DNA from: Rhizobium sp. Q54
GTDB taxonomy: Bacteria > Pseudomonadota > Alphaproteobacteria > UBA2966 > CAIVPW01
Assembly (NCBI GenBank): GCA_945904955.1
Contig: CAMDPO010000016.1
Coordinates: 1 to 48,217, forward strand
Reading direction: 5' to 3'
DNA: 48,217 bases
The translations under genes were made by a program, and so were the position numbers. The notes below the pieces were generated by a model. The model ran no database searches. It was not told where the DNA came from and saw only the letters and a list, made by a program, of their open reading frames with translations. Each line of letters opens with the position of its first letter. The stretch's first letter is position 1. This document shows positions 9,306 to 17,404 of this stretch, piece by piece.

Positions 9306-12290
9306 CTAGCCCAAGAATCCAATGTGGTGGATGACGGCCGCGGAGACGCGCCGCACCAACTCGAAGTGTTCGCGCAACGGCCGGAACACCTGGGCGTGCT
9401 CCGCCTCGTAGGTGTGCTGGTCTTCGCTGCGATAGTTGGCCGTCTCGCCGAAGTCCTCGTTCTGCGCTGGAGTCTGCAGCAAGAAGATGCGTTCCAGCGC
9501 GTCCACCGCGCCGTTGACGTCGAGATGCAGCAGCCGCAAGATCGTACGGTCTCGCGTCGTGCCCATCTGCGGGCCAAAGTCCGGCACGCGCGTCGCCAGC
9601 TCATAGAGTTGCAGCACCAGCGCGACGCGCAGTGCATGCAGGATCGACAGGGACGCGGTGCTCTCGCTCTCGACCAGCTTGCCGCCGGCGAGGCCGCCGC
9701 TCTCGCGGGCGATCTCGGCCAGGCCGGCGCGCGCCGCGAGTACGTCGGTGTACAGCCGCCGCACGACGCGCTCCTGGGCGCCGTGCAGGTTGGCGCGCTC
9801 CAGCATCGCCGCGACCGCCGACAGGCGCTCGCCCCACGGCGCATCGGCGGTGGCGCCGGCGCGCAGCAGCCACAGGTTCGGATCGTGAGTCTCGACGTAG
9901 GCGCGCAGCGCATCGAAGCTGCCGACCGACAGCGCGTACTCGGCAATACCCATCAGCGTGCGCAGGCGGGGGCTGTTGCGATAGAGCTCGGCAAAGCGCT
10001 GCGGGTCGCGCCGGATCGCTGCGCCCAGGCCGCCGGCCGAGTTCGCCAGCACGCCGAGCTGCTGTAGCGCGGCGTTCTGCGGAATGGCGCGCAGCTCCGC
10101 CGCATACGCAACCGTCTTCACCTCGCCGTCATCGCGCTGGCGCACCATGTTGCGGCTGCCCGACGGGTAGATGAAGTTGGTCGCGAACGCACCCAGTAGC
10201 GCGCCGAAGTCCGGATCGGCCATCAGCTCCACTTGGAACTGCGTGATGCCCGTGAACAGCTCCGAGATGTAGTCCGTCTCGCGGTAGTACGGATCGTTCG
10301 CCGCCGATGCCGGCGGGTCGACCGCGTGCTCCAGGATGCGCGTCAGCGCGGCCAGCGCCGCCGCCGGGTTCATGTAATAGAGAAACCCGTCGCCGCCCTG
10401 GAAGCTGACTTCTTCTTTGACGCGCACGCCGGAGCGGTTGAGCGCCTCGCGCGACGCCGGCGTGTCGGCGTAGTTGAGCGCCTCGGTCAGGTTGATCGGG
10501 TGGCCGCCGCGGCCGACCGATTCGCCGTGGGTGTCGAACACCACCAGCTCAATGCCGCTCATGCCCTGGTCCTTGAGGACCTTGGCGAGCTTCAGCTTGA
10601 AGCGCTCGATGGCCGCCGCCGCCGGCATCTGGCCGAGGTAGCGGCCCGCATCGGAGTAGCCGGTCTGCACGGCGATGCGGCCGCGCCGCTGCACGTAGGC
10701 GCGATAGCCCGGCACCGAGAGCAGCTCGTTGATGATACGGTGGCCGCTCTCCAGCGCCTTCTGGGTCTCGAACAGGGGCGAGATGTCGATGCGGTCGTCG
10801 ATGCCGAACAGCCGCGCGTAGTACAGCGCCGACAGCACCGTGAACGCGGTCTCGGTCTCGGCGATCAGGAAGCGCACCGGCGTGCGGTTGTCGACGTACT
10901 TCAGCATCTGCGCCGTGACCATGAACAGGCGCCGCGCCGACGCTCGCTCGGCCATCACCGAGCCGAAGTTGATCGTCGCCGTCTCGACCTTGTCCAGCAG
11001 CGCGCCGATGCGTGCCATGTAGCTGGAGCGGAAGCGCGGATCATCCGGCCCGCCCTCGAGGCCCATCGTACGGCGGATGGCGTTGTGCAGCTGGCTCGCA
11101 TTGATGCGCACGTGCACGTGGCTCAGCCCGAGCCCGGTGTTGGCGAGCTCCGCCCGCAGCACCAACAGGCGCCGCGCGATGGTGGACGACATCGAGACGT
11201 CGAGCGCGCCCTGCAGGACCTCGATGAGCGTGGCCGAGTCGGTCAGGCGGTGGGGCAGGCCCTCGACGATGCGCTTGGAGATAGTGCTGATCCGCACCCG
11301 CACCTCCGAGGGCGCCGCTTCGGTTTGCCCAAACGCCGCGATCTCCGCCGTCACCTCGTCCAGCGCCGAGCGCAACCGCGCCGCGATGCCGTCGAGCGCG
11401 GCGGCGAGCGCCTCGCCGTTCTGCTTCTCCTGATGCAGCGCCGAGGCGCGGATCGAGGTGACTTCCTGCAGCGCCAGCTTCAGCCGCTGGGCGTGCCCGC
11501 GCAGGTGCATCTGCAGCGTATCGGTCCAGCCGATGTCGGAGCGCCCGTCGAGGTCGTAGCCGACCCAGCTGGCAATGGTGACCATGCGCGGCGTCAGCTC
11601 GCGCCACCGTTGCGGATAGAGCTCCTCGGCGATCTCCAGCACGGCGGTATGCGCGCGCCGCAGGGCCTGGTGCAGGTTGACGATGACGACCTGGCTCAGC
11701 TCGTGCTCGCGCACCAGCGTCATCGAATCCGGGCGGTGGTGGCCCGAGCGCGCCAATCTGAGCAGCTTCTCGCGCGCGTCGTCATCGAGCGGCCCGCCGT
11801 CGGCGCCGCGGTTGGTGGCGAGGTCGACGAGGGCGTGCATCAGCTCGCCCGAGATGTTGAAGGTCGGATGTGCCGTGAACACCACGCCGAACAGCTCGCG
11901 CTCGACGCGCCGCTGGTACTCCTCGAACGCTACGGGCGCGCCCTCGGCGTCCGTCGCCAGGCTGCGCGCCAGGCGCTTCAGCGTGTCGGTGTTCTTGCGC
12001 GGGTCGGTCTCGCCCAGGTAGCGCGCCAGCCGGCGCGAGCGCGCCAGGAACGCCTGCACCGTCAGCGTCTGCAGCACGCTCTCGAGCGTCGCCAGCGACA
12101 CCTCGCCGGCCGCCATGCGGCGCGACAGGTGGTGCGCCAGCATCAGGATCGGGTTGCGGAACGGGTCGCCCTCGGCGCCCTCGGACAAACGGCTGAACTC
12201 GGCGTGCAGCTCGGTCAGCAGGCGGACCGGGTCGGTCATGGGACCCGGGGTAAATCCCTCCGGCGCGGCCTGGGAGGCCGCCTCGCTCAT
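9306..12290 (-). CDS. Divergent phosphoenolpyruvate carboxylase family protein
   Basis: 994 residues, slightly longer than typical PEPC (about 880-970). The family is clear from VVFTAHPT (catalytic His kept; the usual following Glu is Phe), QTGYSDAGRYLG (normally GYSDSxKDxG), and FDTHGESVGRGGHP (normally FHGRGGxxGRGGxP). GSRNMVRQ stands where SRPAKRR is expected. The C-terminus ends HHIGFLG and lacks the QNTG end required for catalysis in studied enzymes. PEPC makes oxaloacetate from PEP and bicarbonate; with these changes the activity is uncertain. The start is either the ATG at 12290 or a GTG at 12320. An 8-bp inverted repeat (CTAAGGCA/TGCCTTAG, 12342-12362) lies just upstream. Confidence 0.8.
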   Translation of the reverse strand: MSEAASQAAPEGFTPGPMTDPVRLLTELHAEFSRLSEGAEGDPFRNPILMLAHHLSRRMAAGEVSLATLESVLQTLTVQAFLARSRRLARYLGETDPRKNTDTLKRLARSLATDAEGAPVAFEEYQRRVERELFGVVFTAHPTFNISGELMHALVDLATNRGADGGPLDDDAREKLLRLARSGHHRPDSMTLVREHELSQVVIVNLHQALRRAHTAVLEIAEELYPQRWRELTPRMVTIASWVGYDLDGRSDIGWTDTLQMHLRGHAQRLKLALQEVTSIRASALHQEKQNGEALAAALDGIAARLRSALDEVTAEIAAFGQTEAAPSEVRVRISTISKRIVEGLPHRLTDSATLIEVLQGALDVSMSSTIARRLLVLRAELANTGLGLSHVHVRINASQLHNAIRRTMGLEGGPDDPRFRSSYMARIGALLDKVETATINFGSVMAERASARRLFMVTAQMLKYVDNRTPVRFLIAETETAFTVLSALYYARLFGIDDRIDISPLFETQKALESGHRIINELLSVPGYRAYVQRRGRIAVQTGYSDAGRYLGQMPAAAAIERFKLKLAKVLKDQGMSGIELVVFDTHGESVGRGGHPINLTEALNYADTPASREALNRSGVRVKEEVSFQGGDGFLYYMNPAAALAALTRILEHAVDPPASAANDPYYRETDYISELFTGITQFQVELMADPDFGALLGAFATNFIYPSGSRNMVRQRDDGEVKTVAYAAELRAIPQNAALQQLGVLANSAGGLGAAIRRDPQRFAELYRNSPRLRTLMGIAEYALSVGSFDALRAYVETHDPNLWLLRAGATADAPWGERLSAVAAMLERANLHGAQERVVRRLYTDVLAARAGLAEIARESGGLAGGKLVESESTASLSILHALRVALVLQLYELATRVPDFGPQMGTTRDRTILRLLHLDVNGAVDALERIFLLQTPAQNEDFGETANYRSEDQHTYEAEHAQVFRPLREHFELVRRVSAAVIHHIGFLG

Positions 12291-12400
12291 GACTTTGCTT
12301 CGCGGAGCCAGCGCTGCCACGGGTTCGAACTCGCTTTGGTCCTAAGGCAGCCAGTGCCTTAGCACGCCGCCTTGGCCCCGCGAAAGGATGCTCACCAGGC

Positions 12401-13096
12401 CTAGCCGGCCCGTCGGAAAGTGAGGTTGAAGCGGAACCCTCCTGTCGCCGGGTGCATGCCGGGCGTCCCACCGAAGGTGGGCGCTTGGCGCCCAAGCGGC
12501 GCCACCCCGTGAAACCGCAGCCGCGCCGCCCCGCCCCACACCACCACGTCGCCGTGGCGCAGCGGCAGGCGCCGCACGGGATCGCGGCGCTTGGCCCCGC
12601 CCCACAGGAACGTCGCCGGCAGCCCGAGGGACACGGACACGATCGGCTGCCCGAAGTCCGCTTCGTTGCGGTCCTGGTGCAGCCCCATGCGCGCCCCCGG
12701 CTCATACCGGTTCACCAAGCACGCATCCGGAGCGAACTCCCCGAACCCCGCCTCGGCGGCGGCACGCGTCGCCAGTTCGCCAAACGCCCGCGGCATCGCC
12801 GCCCACGCCCGCCCGCTCAGCGGATCGCGTTCCGTGTACCGATACCCGCTCCGATCCGTCACCCACCCCAGGCGGCCACAGTTCGTCATCGCCACCGACA
12901 TCGAGTGCCCACCCGGCACCACCATGTTGCGAAATGGTGCGACAGCCGCAACGCGCTCGATCTCCCTCAACAGCTCGGCTGCTGCACTTTCTGCGAGTCC
13001 AGAAAGGACGACGATGTCGTCCTTACTCCCTCTCCCGCGTTTGGTGGGAGAGGGTCGGGGTGAGGGTGGGTAGGAATCCGCCCGCAAACCCGTCAC
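12401..13096 (-). CDS. alkB: AlkB, Fe(II)/2-oxoglutarate DNA dealkylase
   Basis: 231 residues. AlkB oxidatively removes 1-methyladenine and 3-methylcytosine lesions from DNA. Iron ligands are His140 and Asp142 (GLHQDRNE) and His196 (RFHGVAP); the 2-oxoglutarate-binding arginines are in FRFNLTFRR (222, 228). GGHSMSVAMTNCGRLGW and VNRYEPGA are near-identical in kind to E. coli AlkB. The GTG at 13096 overlaps the ada stop as GTGA, implying translational coupling. Residues 10-25 (YPPSPRPSPTKRGRGS) are encoded by a dispersed palindromic repeat that has replaced the usual N-terminus; the core is intact. Confidence 0.87.
   Translation of the reverse strand: MTGLRADSYPPSPRPSPTKRGRGSKDDIVVLSGLAESAAAELLREIERVAAVAPFRNMVVPGGHSMSVAMTNCGRLGWVTDRSGYRYTERDPLSGRAWAAMPRAFGELATRAAAEAGFGEFAPDACLVNRYEPGARMGLHQDRNEADFGQPIVSVSLGLPATFLWGGAKRRDPVRRLPLRHGDVVVWGGAARLRFHGVAPLGRQAPTFGGTPGMHPATGGFRFNLTFRRAG
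13026..13072. repeat. Dispersed palindromic repeat inside the 5' end of alkB
   Basis: CCCTCTCCC (13028-13036) pairs with GGGAGAGGG (13046-13054), followed by TCGGGGTGAGGGTGGG. The motif CCCTCACCCCGACCCTCTCCC...GGGAGAGGG is a very common intergenic repeat in proteobacterial genomes (from general knowledge). Here it lies in frame within alkB. Confidence 0.7.
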
Positions 13097-14178
13097 CGTT
13101 TCTTGGCCTCCTTCGCCAACAGAACCCGCTTGCGCCCTTCTTTGTCCAGGAGGGCGCGCTTGCGCGCCACGCCCCACCGATACCCCGCCATCGCCCCGTC
13201 GCTGCGCACCACGCGGTGACACGGCACCACCACCGCCAGCGCATTGGTCGCCACCGCGCGCGCTACGGCGCGCACCGCCGCCGGCCGCTTCAGCTGCCTG
13301 GCAATCGCTGCATACGTCGTCGTCGCTCCCGCGGGGATCGCGCGCAACGCCGCCCACACCTGCTGCTGGAACGCCGTGCCGCGCACATCGAGCGGCAGCG
13401 CGCGCGCCTTCGCCGGATCGTCCACCATCGCCACCACCGCCGCGACTTGGTTGCGGAACGCGCGGTCATCCGCGAGCTCCGCGTTGGCGAAGCGCGCGCG
13501 CAGGTCGCGCACCAACGCCTCGCCGTCGTCACCCAGCGCGATGGCGCACACGCCGGCGTCGCTCGCCGCCACCAGCACCACGCCGAGGCTACACTGCGCC
13601 AGCCCGTAGCGGATGCGCTCGCCGCTGCCGCCGCGACGATAGCTCCGCACCGCCATGCCGAGATCGGCGCGCGCCGACTCGTAGAAGCTCGCGCTCGATC
13701 CGAACCCAGCGTCGTACAGCGCCCGCGTTGTCGTGCTGCGCCTGGTCAGCGCGACCTGCACGCGCCGCCGCCGCTCCGCCAGGAAGTACGCGCGCGGCGT
13801 CACGCCCGTCGCCGCCTTGAACACCCGGTGGAAGTGGTGCGGCGACAACCCCGCTGTTGCCGCCAGGTCATCCAGGCGCGGCGATGTTTCCGCCGCACCG
13901 ATGACGCGGCACGCCACGGCGATTGCCGCCCTGTGCCCCTGGCCCGCCTCGTTCGGCCGGCAGCGCTTGCACGCGCGGAACCCGGCCCGCTCCGCGTCCG
14001 CGCACGAGTCATGGAACCGCACGTTGTCGCGTAGCGGCCGCCGCGCCCCGCAATCCGGCCGGCAATACACGCCCGTCGTACGCACCGAGTAGAGGAAGGC
14101 GCCGCCGGCCTGCCGGTCGCGGCCCGCGACTGCGCGCCAGCGCTGCGCATCGGTCAGGAAAGAGGAAGCCATCGTCAT
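13093..14178 (-). CDS. ada: Ada, methylphosphotriester/O6-methylguanine methyltransferase and AraC-type regulator
   Basis: 361 residues. The N-terminal Ada zinc domain has the four ligand cysteines C39, C43, C70 and C73 (YCRPDC...ACKRCRP); methylation of one of them switches Ada into an activator. An AraC-type HTH follows (about 95-180, LAATAGLSPHHFHRVFK), then the ribonuclease-like domain and methyltransferase domain with active site PCHR (Cys320). The protein accepts methyl groups irreversibly and activates ada-alkB. The C-terminus is unusual: a KR-x-LL-x-KE unit appears twice (KRALLDKE, KRVLLAKE). alkB overlaps its stop codon. It starts at the ATG at 14178. Confidence 0.93.
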   Translation of the reverse strand: MTMASSFLTDAQRWRAVAGRDRQAGGAFLYSVRTTGVYCRPDCGARRPLRDNVRFHDSCADAERAGFRACKRCRPNEAGQGHRAAIAVACRVIGAAETSPRLDDLAATAGLSPHHFHRVFKAATGVTPRAYFLAERRRRVQVALTRRSTTTRALYDAGFGSSASFYESARADLGMAVRSYRRGGSGERIRYGLAQCSLGVVLVAASDAGVCAIALGDDGEALVRDLRARFANAELADDRAFRNQVAAVVAMVDDPAKARALPLDVRGTAFQQQVWAALRAIPAGATTTYAAIARQLKRPAAVRAVARAVATNALAVVVPCHRVVRSDGAMAGYRWGVARKRALLDKEGRKRVLLAKEAKKR

Positions 14179-14263
14179 GCCTGCAAATCTAGATGCCGGC
14201 GCGGCGAAAGCACTCGGCCGCTTGCGCTCGAATTTTCGGCGCTTGCAGCGCGCCGCGACAAAG

Positions 14264-14638
14264 CTACCCCCGTACCGCCGCGGCGAGGCCGAAGCCCGCC
14301 CACGCCCCGGCCAGGCACAAGACCACAGAGCCGGCGATATACCCCGCGGCGCGTGCCCATTCGCCCGCCTGGGCGAGCGCCAGCGTCTGCATGCTGAACG
14401 CCGAGAATGTCGTGAAGCCGCCCAATACGCCCACCACGACGAACAGGTGCCCAGCGGTCGCCGCGCGCGTCGGCGGCGTCAGGGCGAACCAAATGCCGAT
14501 CGCGGCCGAGCCGACCACGTTGATGGTCAGCGTCCCCCACGGGAACCCGGCACCCACCAGCCGCGTGAACCACGCGTCGGTCCAGTAGCGCGCCACTGCA
14601 CCGAGACCGCCACCGAGCGCCACCCACACCGCGTTCAT
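14264..14638 (-). CDS. crcB: CrcB/Fluc fluoride channel
   Basis: 124 residues with four transmembrane helices, the size of single-domain Fluc subunits, which assemble as antiparallel dimers to release fluoride from the cell. Hallmarks are GGGLGAVARY at the start, the FPWGTLTINVVGS segment carrying the pore Asn, and GVLGGFTTFSAFSMQ with the TFSAF motif of the fluoride path. GGAGGCGAG precedes the ATG. I looked for a fluoride riboswitch upstream and found none; a short perfect palindrome (14707-14721) lies in the divergent promoter region instead. Confidence 0.93.
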   Translation of the reverse strand: MNAVWVALGGGLGAVARYWTDAWFTRLVGAGFPWGTLTINVVGSAAIGIWFALTPPTRAATAGHLFVVVGVLGGFTTFSAFSMQTLALAQAGEWARAAGYIAGSVVLCLAGAWAGFGLAAAVRG

Positions 14639-14706
14639 CTCGCCTCCGCAGGCGCTCGATTTGCGCCGGCCGGCGCCGGCGCGATGCGTGCTGCGCACGC
14701 GGCCGC

Positions 14707-14721
14707 CACTGTGGCACAGTG
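14707..14721. promoter_or_regulatory. Palindrome between crcB and a divergent membrane-protein gene
   Basis: CACTGTG-G-CACAGTG, a perfect 7-bp inverted repeat. It lies 69 bases before crcB on one side and 15 bases before the ATG at 14736 on the other. It could be an operator for either gene; no regulator is identified. Confidence 0.35.
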
Positions 14722-14735
14722 CGGCCAACCCCGCG

Positions 14736-15230
14736 ATGACCTCCCCGCCGCCGCCCGCCACGGACGCCAGCATCGGCCTGCGCTTCACTGCCTCCCTGGT
14801 GGCGGTGGCGTCGGCATTCTTCTTGCTGGATTTCGCGCTGCGCGGGTTCGCCCTGGCACCGCCGCGCGCCATGCTGGGCATGCTGCCGATGGTGCCGATC
14901 GCGCTCCTGCACGCCGTCGCTCTGATTGCCTCGGCGTGGTGGTCACGGCCGCCGCGCGCAGCTGCGCTCGCCCTCACCGGCGTCGTCCTGTTGGTCGGCA
15001 TGCTGGTGGTCGCGGGCGGCGCCGATGCCGCCGCGGTGCAGGGGCGCAGCGCCCTTGCCGGCATGAGCTTCTCCGGCTACCGCCTGGCGGTCGGTGGGCT
15101 GGTGGCGCTGCAAGGCGCGTTCGGCGTCGTGCTCATCTGGTCCCGCCGCGCCGCGGTAGCGCGCGGCGAGGGACCCGTTCGGCGGCGCCAACAGGGGCCG
15201 ATGCGCCTGCGCCGCCACGACGACGACTAA
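14736..15230 (+). CDS. Hypothetical four-helix membrane protein
   Basis: 164 residues. Four hydrophobic helices can be seen at roughly residues 14-36, 46-69, 73-95 and 113-133. A strongly basic/acidic C-terminal tail (RRRQQGPMRLRRHDDD) is predicted to be cytoplasmic. No family is recognised. The ATG at 14736 precedes the first helix cleanly; an in-frame start at 14661 would add a charged leader overlapping the crcB promoter. It is divergent from crcB and convergent with the HtpX-like gene, whose stop is only 2 bases away. Confidence 0.55.
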   Translation: MTSPPPPATDASIGLRFTASLVAVASAFFLLDFALRGFALAPPRAMLGMLPMVPIALLHAVALIASAWWSRPPRAAALALTGVVLLVGMLVVAGGADAAAVQGRSALAGMSFSGYRLAVGGLVALQGAFGVVLIWSRRAAVARGEGPVRRRQQGPMRLRRHDDD

Positions 15231-15232
15231 TG

Positions 15233-16060
15233 TTACACTCCCAACAAACGCGCGATTCTCGCCCGTGTCGGCGGATGGGTGCGCAGCAACGCCGGCACTT
15301 CCACCGCGCGCCACAACATGCGGCGCAGCAGCGAGTGCTGATCCGTCTCGATGCGCTGCAGCGCCGAGGCGAGGCCGATCGGGTCCCCCGTCAGCGCCGC
15401 AGCAGTACGGTCGGCGTCGAACTCACGGTTGCGCGACAGCGCCAGGTGAATCAGCGTCACGCCGAGCGGCGCGGCCGCCACCACGAGCAGCGCGCTCATG
15501 CTCACCGCGCCGGCGCCGGACAGCACGACGAGGAACGCGAACAGCAATCCCAGGAACGCCAACGTGCGCACCAGGCGCCCGATGACGTTTGCCACCGCCA
15601 GCAGCGCCATGTCCCCGGCGGCGATGTGCGACATCTCATGCGCCAGGATGCCGGCAATCTCGCGCCGCGACAGCGTGTGCAGCAGCCGGTGCGAAATGCC
15701 GATTGCCGAATCGTTGGGTGCCCCGACGGAGAACGCCGTCAGCGCCGGGTTGTGCACCACCCACAGCGCCGGTGGCCGCGCCAGCCCGGCGCGCGCCGCT
15801 AGCGAAGAAGCTTCGGCATGGAGCTCCGGTGTGCGCACTGGATCGAGCGGCTGCGCGCGGAAGAATCGGCGCAGCATCGCCGGCGTCGCCCGCGGCGCCA
15901 GCAGCAGTCCGGCAGCAAGCATCACCGCCACCACGACCACCGCCGCGGGGCCGGCCAGCAGGCGCGCCGAATAGAGGAGGACGCCTGCCATGGCGGCCAT
16001 CAGGAGCACGGCCTGCCAGCGCGAGCCTCGGACCTCGACGAACAAGACGGCACGCGACAT
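15233..16060 (-). CDS. M48 family membrane zinc metalloprotease, HtpX-like
   Basis: 275 residues, an integral-membrane M48 peptidase. Zinc site HEMSH (in IAGILAHEMSHIAAGD) and the downstream glutamate in NREFDAD form the HExxH...E ligand set. N-terminal hydrophobic helices and a pair of helices after the HEMSH site fit HtpX topology. The N-SVGAPNDSAIGIS segment resembles the family's substrate strand. HtpX-type proteases degrade damaged membrane proteins. I chose the ATG at 16060 (MSRAVLFVEVRG); the frame is open to 16153, but that extension is not hydrophobic. It is too divergent for me to assign the htpX symbol. Confidence 0.85.
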   Translation of the reverse strand: MSRAVLFVEVRGSRWQAVLLMAAMAGVLLYSARLLAGPAAVVVVAVMLAAGLLLAPRATPAMLRRFFRAQPLDPVRTPELHAEASSLAARAGLARPPALWVVHNPALTAFSVGAPNDSAIGISHRLLHTLSRREIAGILAHEMSHIAAGDMALLAVANVIGRLVRTLAFLGLLFAFLVVLSGAGAVSMSALLVVAAAPLGVTLIHLALSRNREFDADRTAAALTGDPIGLASALQRIETDQHSLLRRMLWRAVEVPALLRTHPPTRARIARLLGV

Positions 16061-16409
16061 ACCTGGGGATGTGGTGCTTCCGGGCCCTACGCGCCACCTG
16101 GACCCGAACTTGTTTGCCGTCACACAGGCATCGGCGGTTGCAATCGCACACATAGGGTCCTGGCCTGGGCAACCTGAAACGGGGCCGTGTTACGTTTTGC
16201 GCACAACTGCAAGTGGCGTTCACTGCGCTTCGGCGCCGAGAGAGAGGGTGATCCCATGGCCACGACCGCGAAGGCGTCAGCCCGTTGAGGGCGAGCATCA
16301 CGTCGTCGACGACGAGCGCCGAGCAGAACAAGTTGTCATTGCTGTTGGACAAGGGAGCTAATCCGAACGGCGTGTGGTGGACCGCACACACGCCGCTGCG
16401 CGCGGTGAC
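16061..16409. other. Intergenic region, HtpX-like gene to FliG-C-like gene
   Basis: No gene supported. A plus-strand frame near 16333-16390 reads LLLDKGANPNGVWWTAHTPLR, which resembles an ankyrin-repeat fragment, but then runs antisense through the next gene without a stop. I treat it as chance or a relic. Confidence 0.4.
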
Positions 16410-16718
16410 TCAGCCGGTGAGTTTGGCGGCGGGCGCCTTCACCAGTCCGAGCTCGTGCAGTTGGTTGGCCTTGGCGAGGATTGCGCCTTGCGCGCCGTCC
16501 ACGTCGCGGTACGACGACGACGCGAAGTCCTGCATCGCCTCCCGGAGCGTCCGCGCGGCCGTCTCGGCCATGTTCTGAAAGACGCGCGCGCGTACCGCGG
16601 CGTTCGCACCCACGAGCGCTAGGGCGAGGCGGTCCTGCTCGACGGTGCGCAACAGCGCCAGCCACGACCCCCGGTCCAGCTGCGCGAAGTCGTCAAACGT
16701 CCGAAAGACAGCCCGCAT
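16410..16718 (-). CDS. Free-standing FliG C-terminal-domain protein
   Basis: 102 residues that align over nearly their full length with the FliG C-terminal domain. F-x-x-FDDFAQLDRGSWLALLRTVE matches the FVFEDI...DDRGIQRLLREV region, then ALALVGANAAVRARVFQNM and an A-A-x-x-LRE helix, then DV-x-x-AQ-x-x-I-L. In flagellar FliG this domain contacts the stator. Here the torque-helix charges are altered: by alignment to E. coli, K264 is Val, R281 is Thr, D288 is Glu and D289 is Ala. The N and middle domains are absent. The ATG at 16718 is preferred over one at 16760 because the latter lies inside the promoter palindrome. The role is unknown; a regulator or motor-adaptor is possible. Confidence 0.72.
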   Translation of the reverse strand: MRAVFRTFDDFAQLDRGSWLALLRTVEQDRLALALVGANAAVRARVFQNMAETAARTLREAMQDFASSSYRDVDGAQGAILAKANQLHELGLVKAPAAKLTG

Positions 16719-16732
16719 GCCCGTATCCGCTA

Positions 16733-16770
16733 TTGACACTGAATGTATCGAATGATACATTACGTGTCAG
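16733..16770. promoter_or_regulatory. Symmetric divergent promoter within a palindrome
   Basis: The palindrome TGACAC-N2-AATGTATC-N4-GATACATT-N2-GTGTCA spans 16734-16769. On the plus strand it reads TTGACA (16733-16738), 17 bases, TACATT (16756-16761). On the minus strand it reads CTGACA, 17 bases, TACATT (16747-16742). The minus-strand promoter would place the start of transcription about 17 bases before the FliG-C-like ATG. A palindrome centred on both promoters suggests one dimeric repressor. Confidence 0.6.
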
Positions 16771-16909
16771 TGCGGGCCATCCTACGGGAACGACCAGGCC
16801 TTCGTCCCGCGTAATCCCGCGTTCTTTACGCGGGGCGAAGGGCCACCCGGCGCGAGACGATTTCCGGATAACGCCCGTAGAGAACCGTCTCCAGCGGTGA
16901 ATAGGGCCG

Positions 16910-17194
16910 TCAGTTGATGGGATAGGTGCGACTCACGAGCTGGATCTCGCGCGCGCTGATCAGCGCGGCGCTGGCGACGCGCACGGAGTGGATTTTGCCC
17001 TCGATCTGCGCCTCCCAGAAATCGAGGAACTTCTGCAGGACCGGGAACTTAGGGGCGATGTCGAGCTCCTGCCAGATGAACTGCTGCAGGAAGGCGGGGT
17101 GATCGGGCCGGTGATAGACGATCTCGGCCGTCGTCATCCGGTAGCCCTCAAGCTGGCGAACGAAGGCGGGCGAAGCGGACACAACCGATGCCAT
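16910..17194 (-). CDS. usg: Usg family protein
   Basis: 94 residues. Matches the small alphaproteobacterial Usg family, named from a gene upstream of the Caulobacter trp genes: QLEGYRMTTAEIVYHRPDHPAFLQQFIWQ, then FPVLQKFLDFWEAQIEGKIHSVRVA. The function is unknown; it is cytoplasmic with no catalytic motif. GGAGGAAG sits 6 bases before the ATG. It is not near trp genes here but stands divergent from groES, with the heat-shock-like promoter region between them. Confidence 0.88.
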   Translation of the reverse strand: MASVVSASPAFVRQLEGYRMTTAEIVYHRPDHPAFLQQFIWQELDIAPKFPVLQKFLDFWEAQIEGKIHSVRVASAALISAREIQLVSRTYPIN

Positions 17195-17351
17195 GGACTT
17201 CCTCCGACTACTGTCTCCGTTCCGATTCGCGGAACGAACGCAACTGTCATGGTTCCGCTAGGGCATCGGCGTGTCAAGAACATAACAATTTCAGCACCTT
17301 AGCAGCGCTCGCCGGAGACTGCTGCCAAGCTCTGGCACTCGCTACCGTTGG

Positions 17352-17404
17352 CTGCCAAATTCTTTGGCAGTCGTGGCTTGCGTCTGCTAAGAGGGGGCAT
17401 ATAT
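17352..17404 (+). promoter_or_regulatory. Probable heat-shock (RpoH-type) promoter of groES-groEL
   Basis: CTTG at 17377-17380, then 17 bases, then CATATAT at 17398-17404, which fits the alphaproteobacterial sigma-32 pattern CTTG-N17/18-C-x-x-AT. A palindrome CTGCCAAA-TTC-TTTGGCAG (17352-17370) lies just upstream. No CIRCE inverted repeat (TTAGCACTC-N9-GAGTGCTAA) is present, so HrcA control is not supported. The mRNA leader would be about 95 bases. Confidence 0.5.

Noticed and set aside
10233..12362. 709-codon plus-strand frame opposite the PEP carboxylase
   Set aside because: An R/Q/V/H-rich antisense shadow without family features.
14639..14735. Fluoride riboswitch before crcB
   Set aside because: The conserved riboswitch pseudoknot sequences are not present; only a short palindrome is seen.
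16285..16578. Ankyrin-like plus-strand frame (LLLDKGANPN...TPLR)
   Set aside because: Only one partial repeat is visible; the frame continues antisense to the FliG-C-like gene and has no ribosome site.
16760..16760. Earlier start for the FliG-C-like protein
   Set aside because: It lies within the promoter palindrome, upstream of the predicted minus-strand transcription start.
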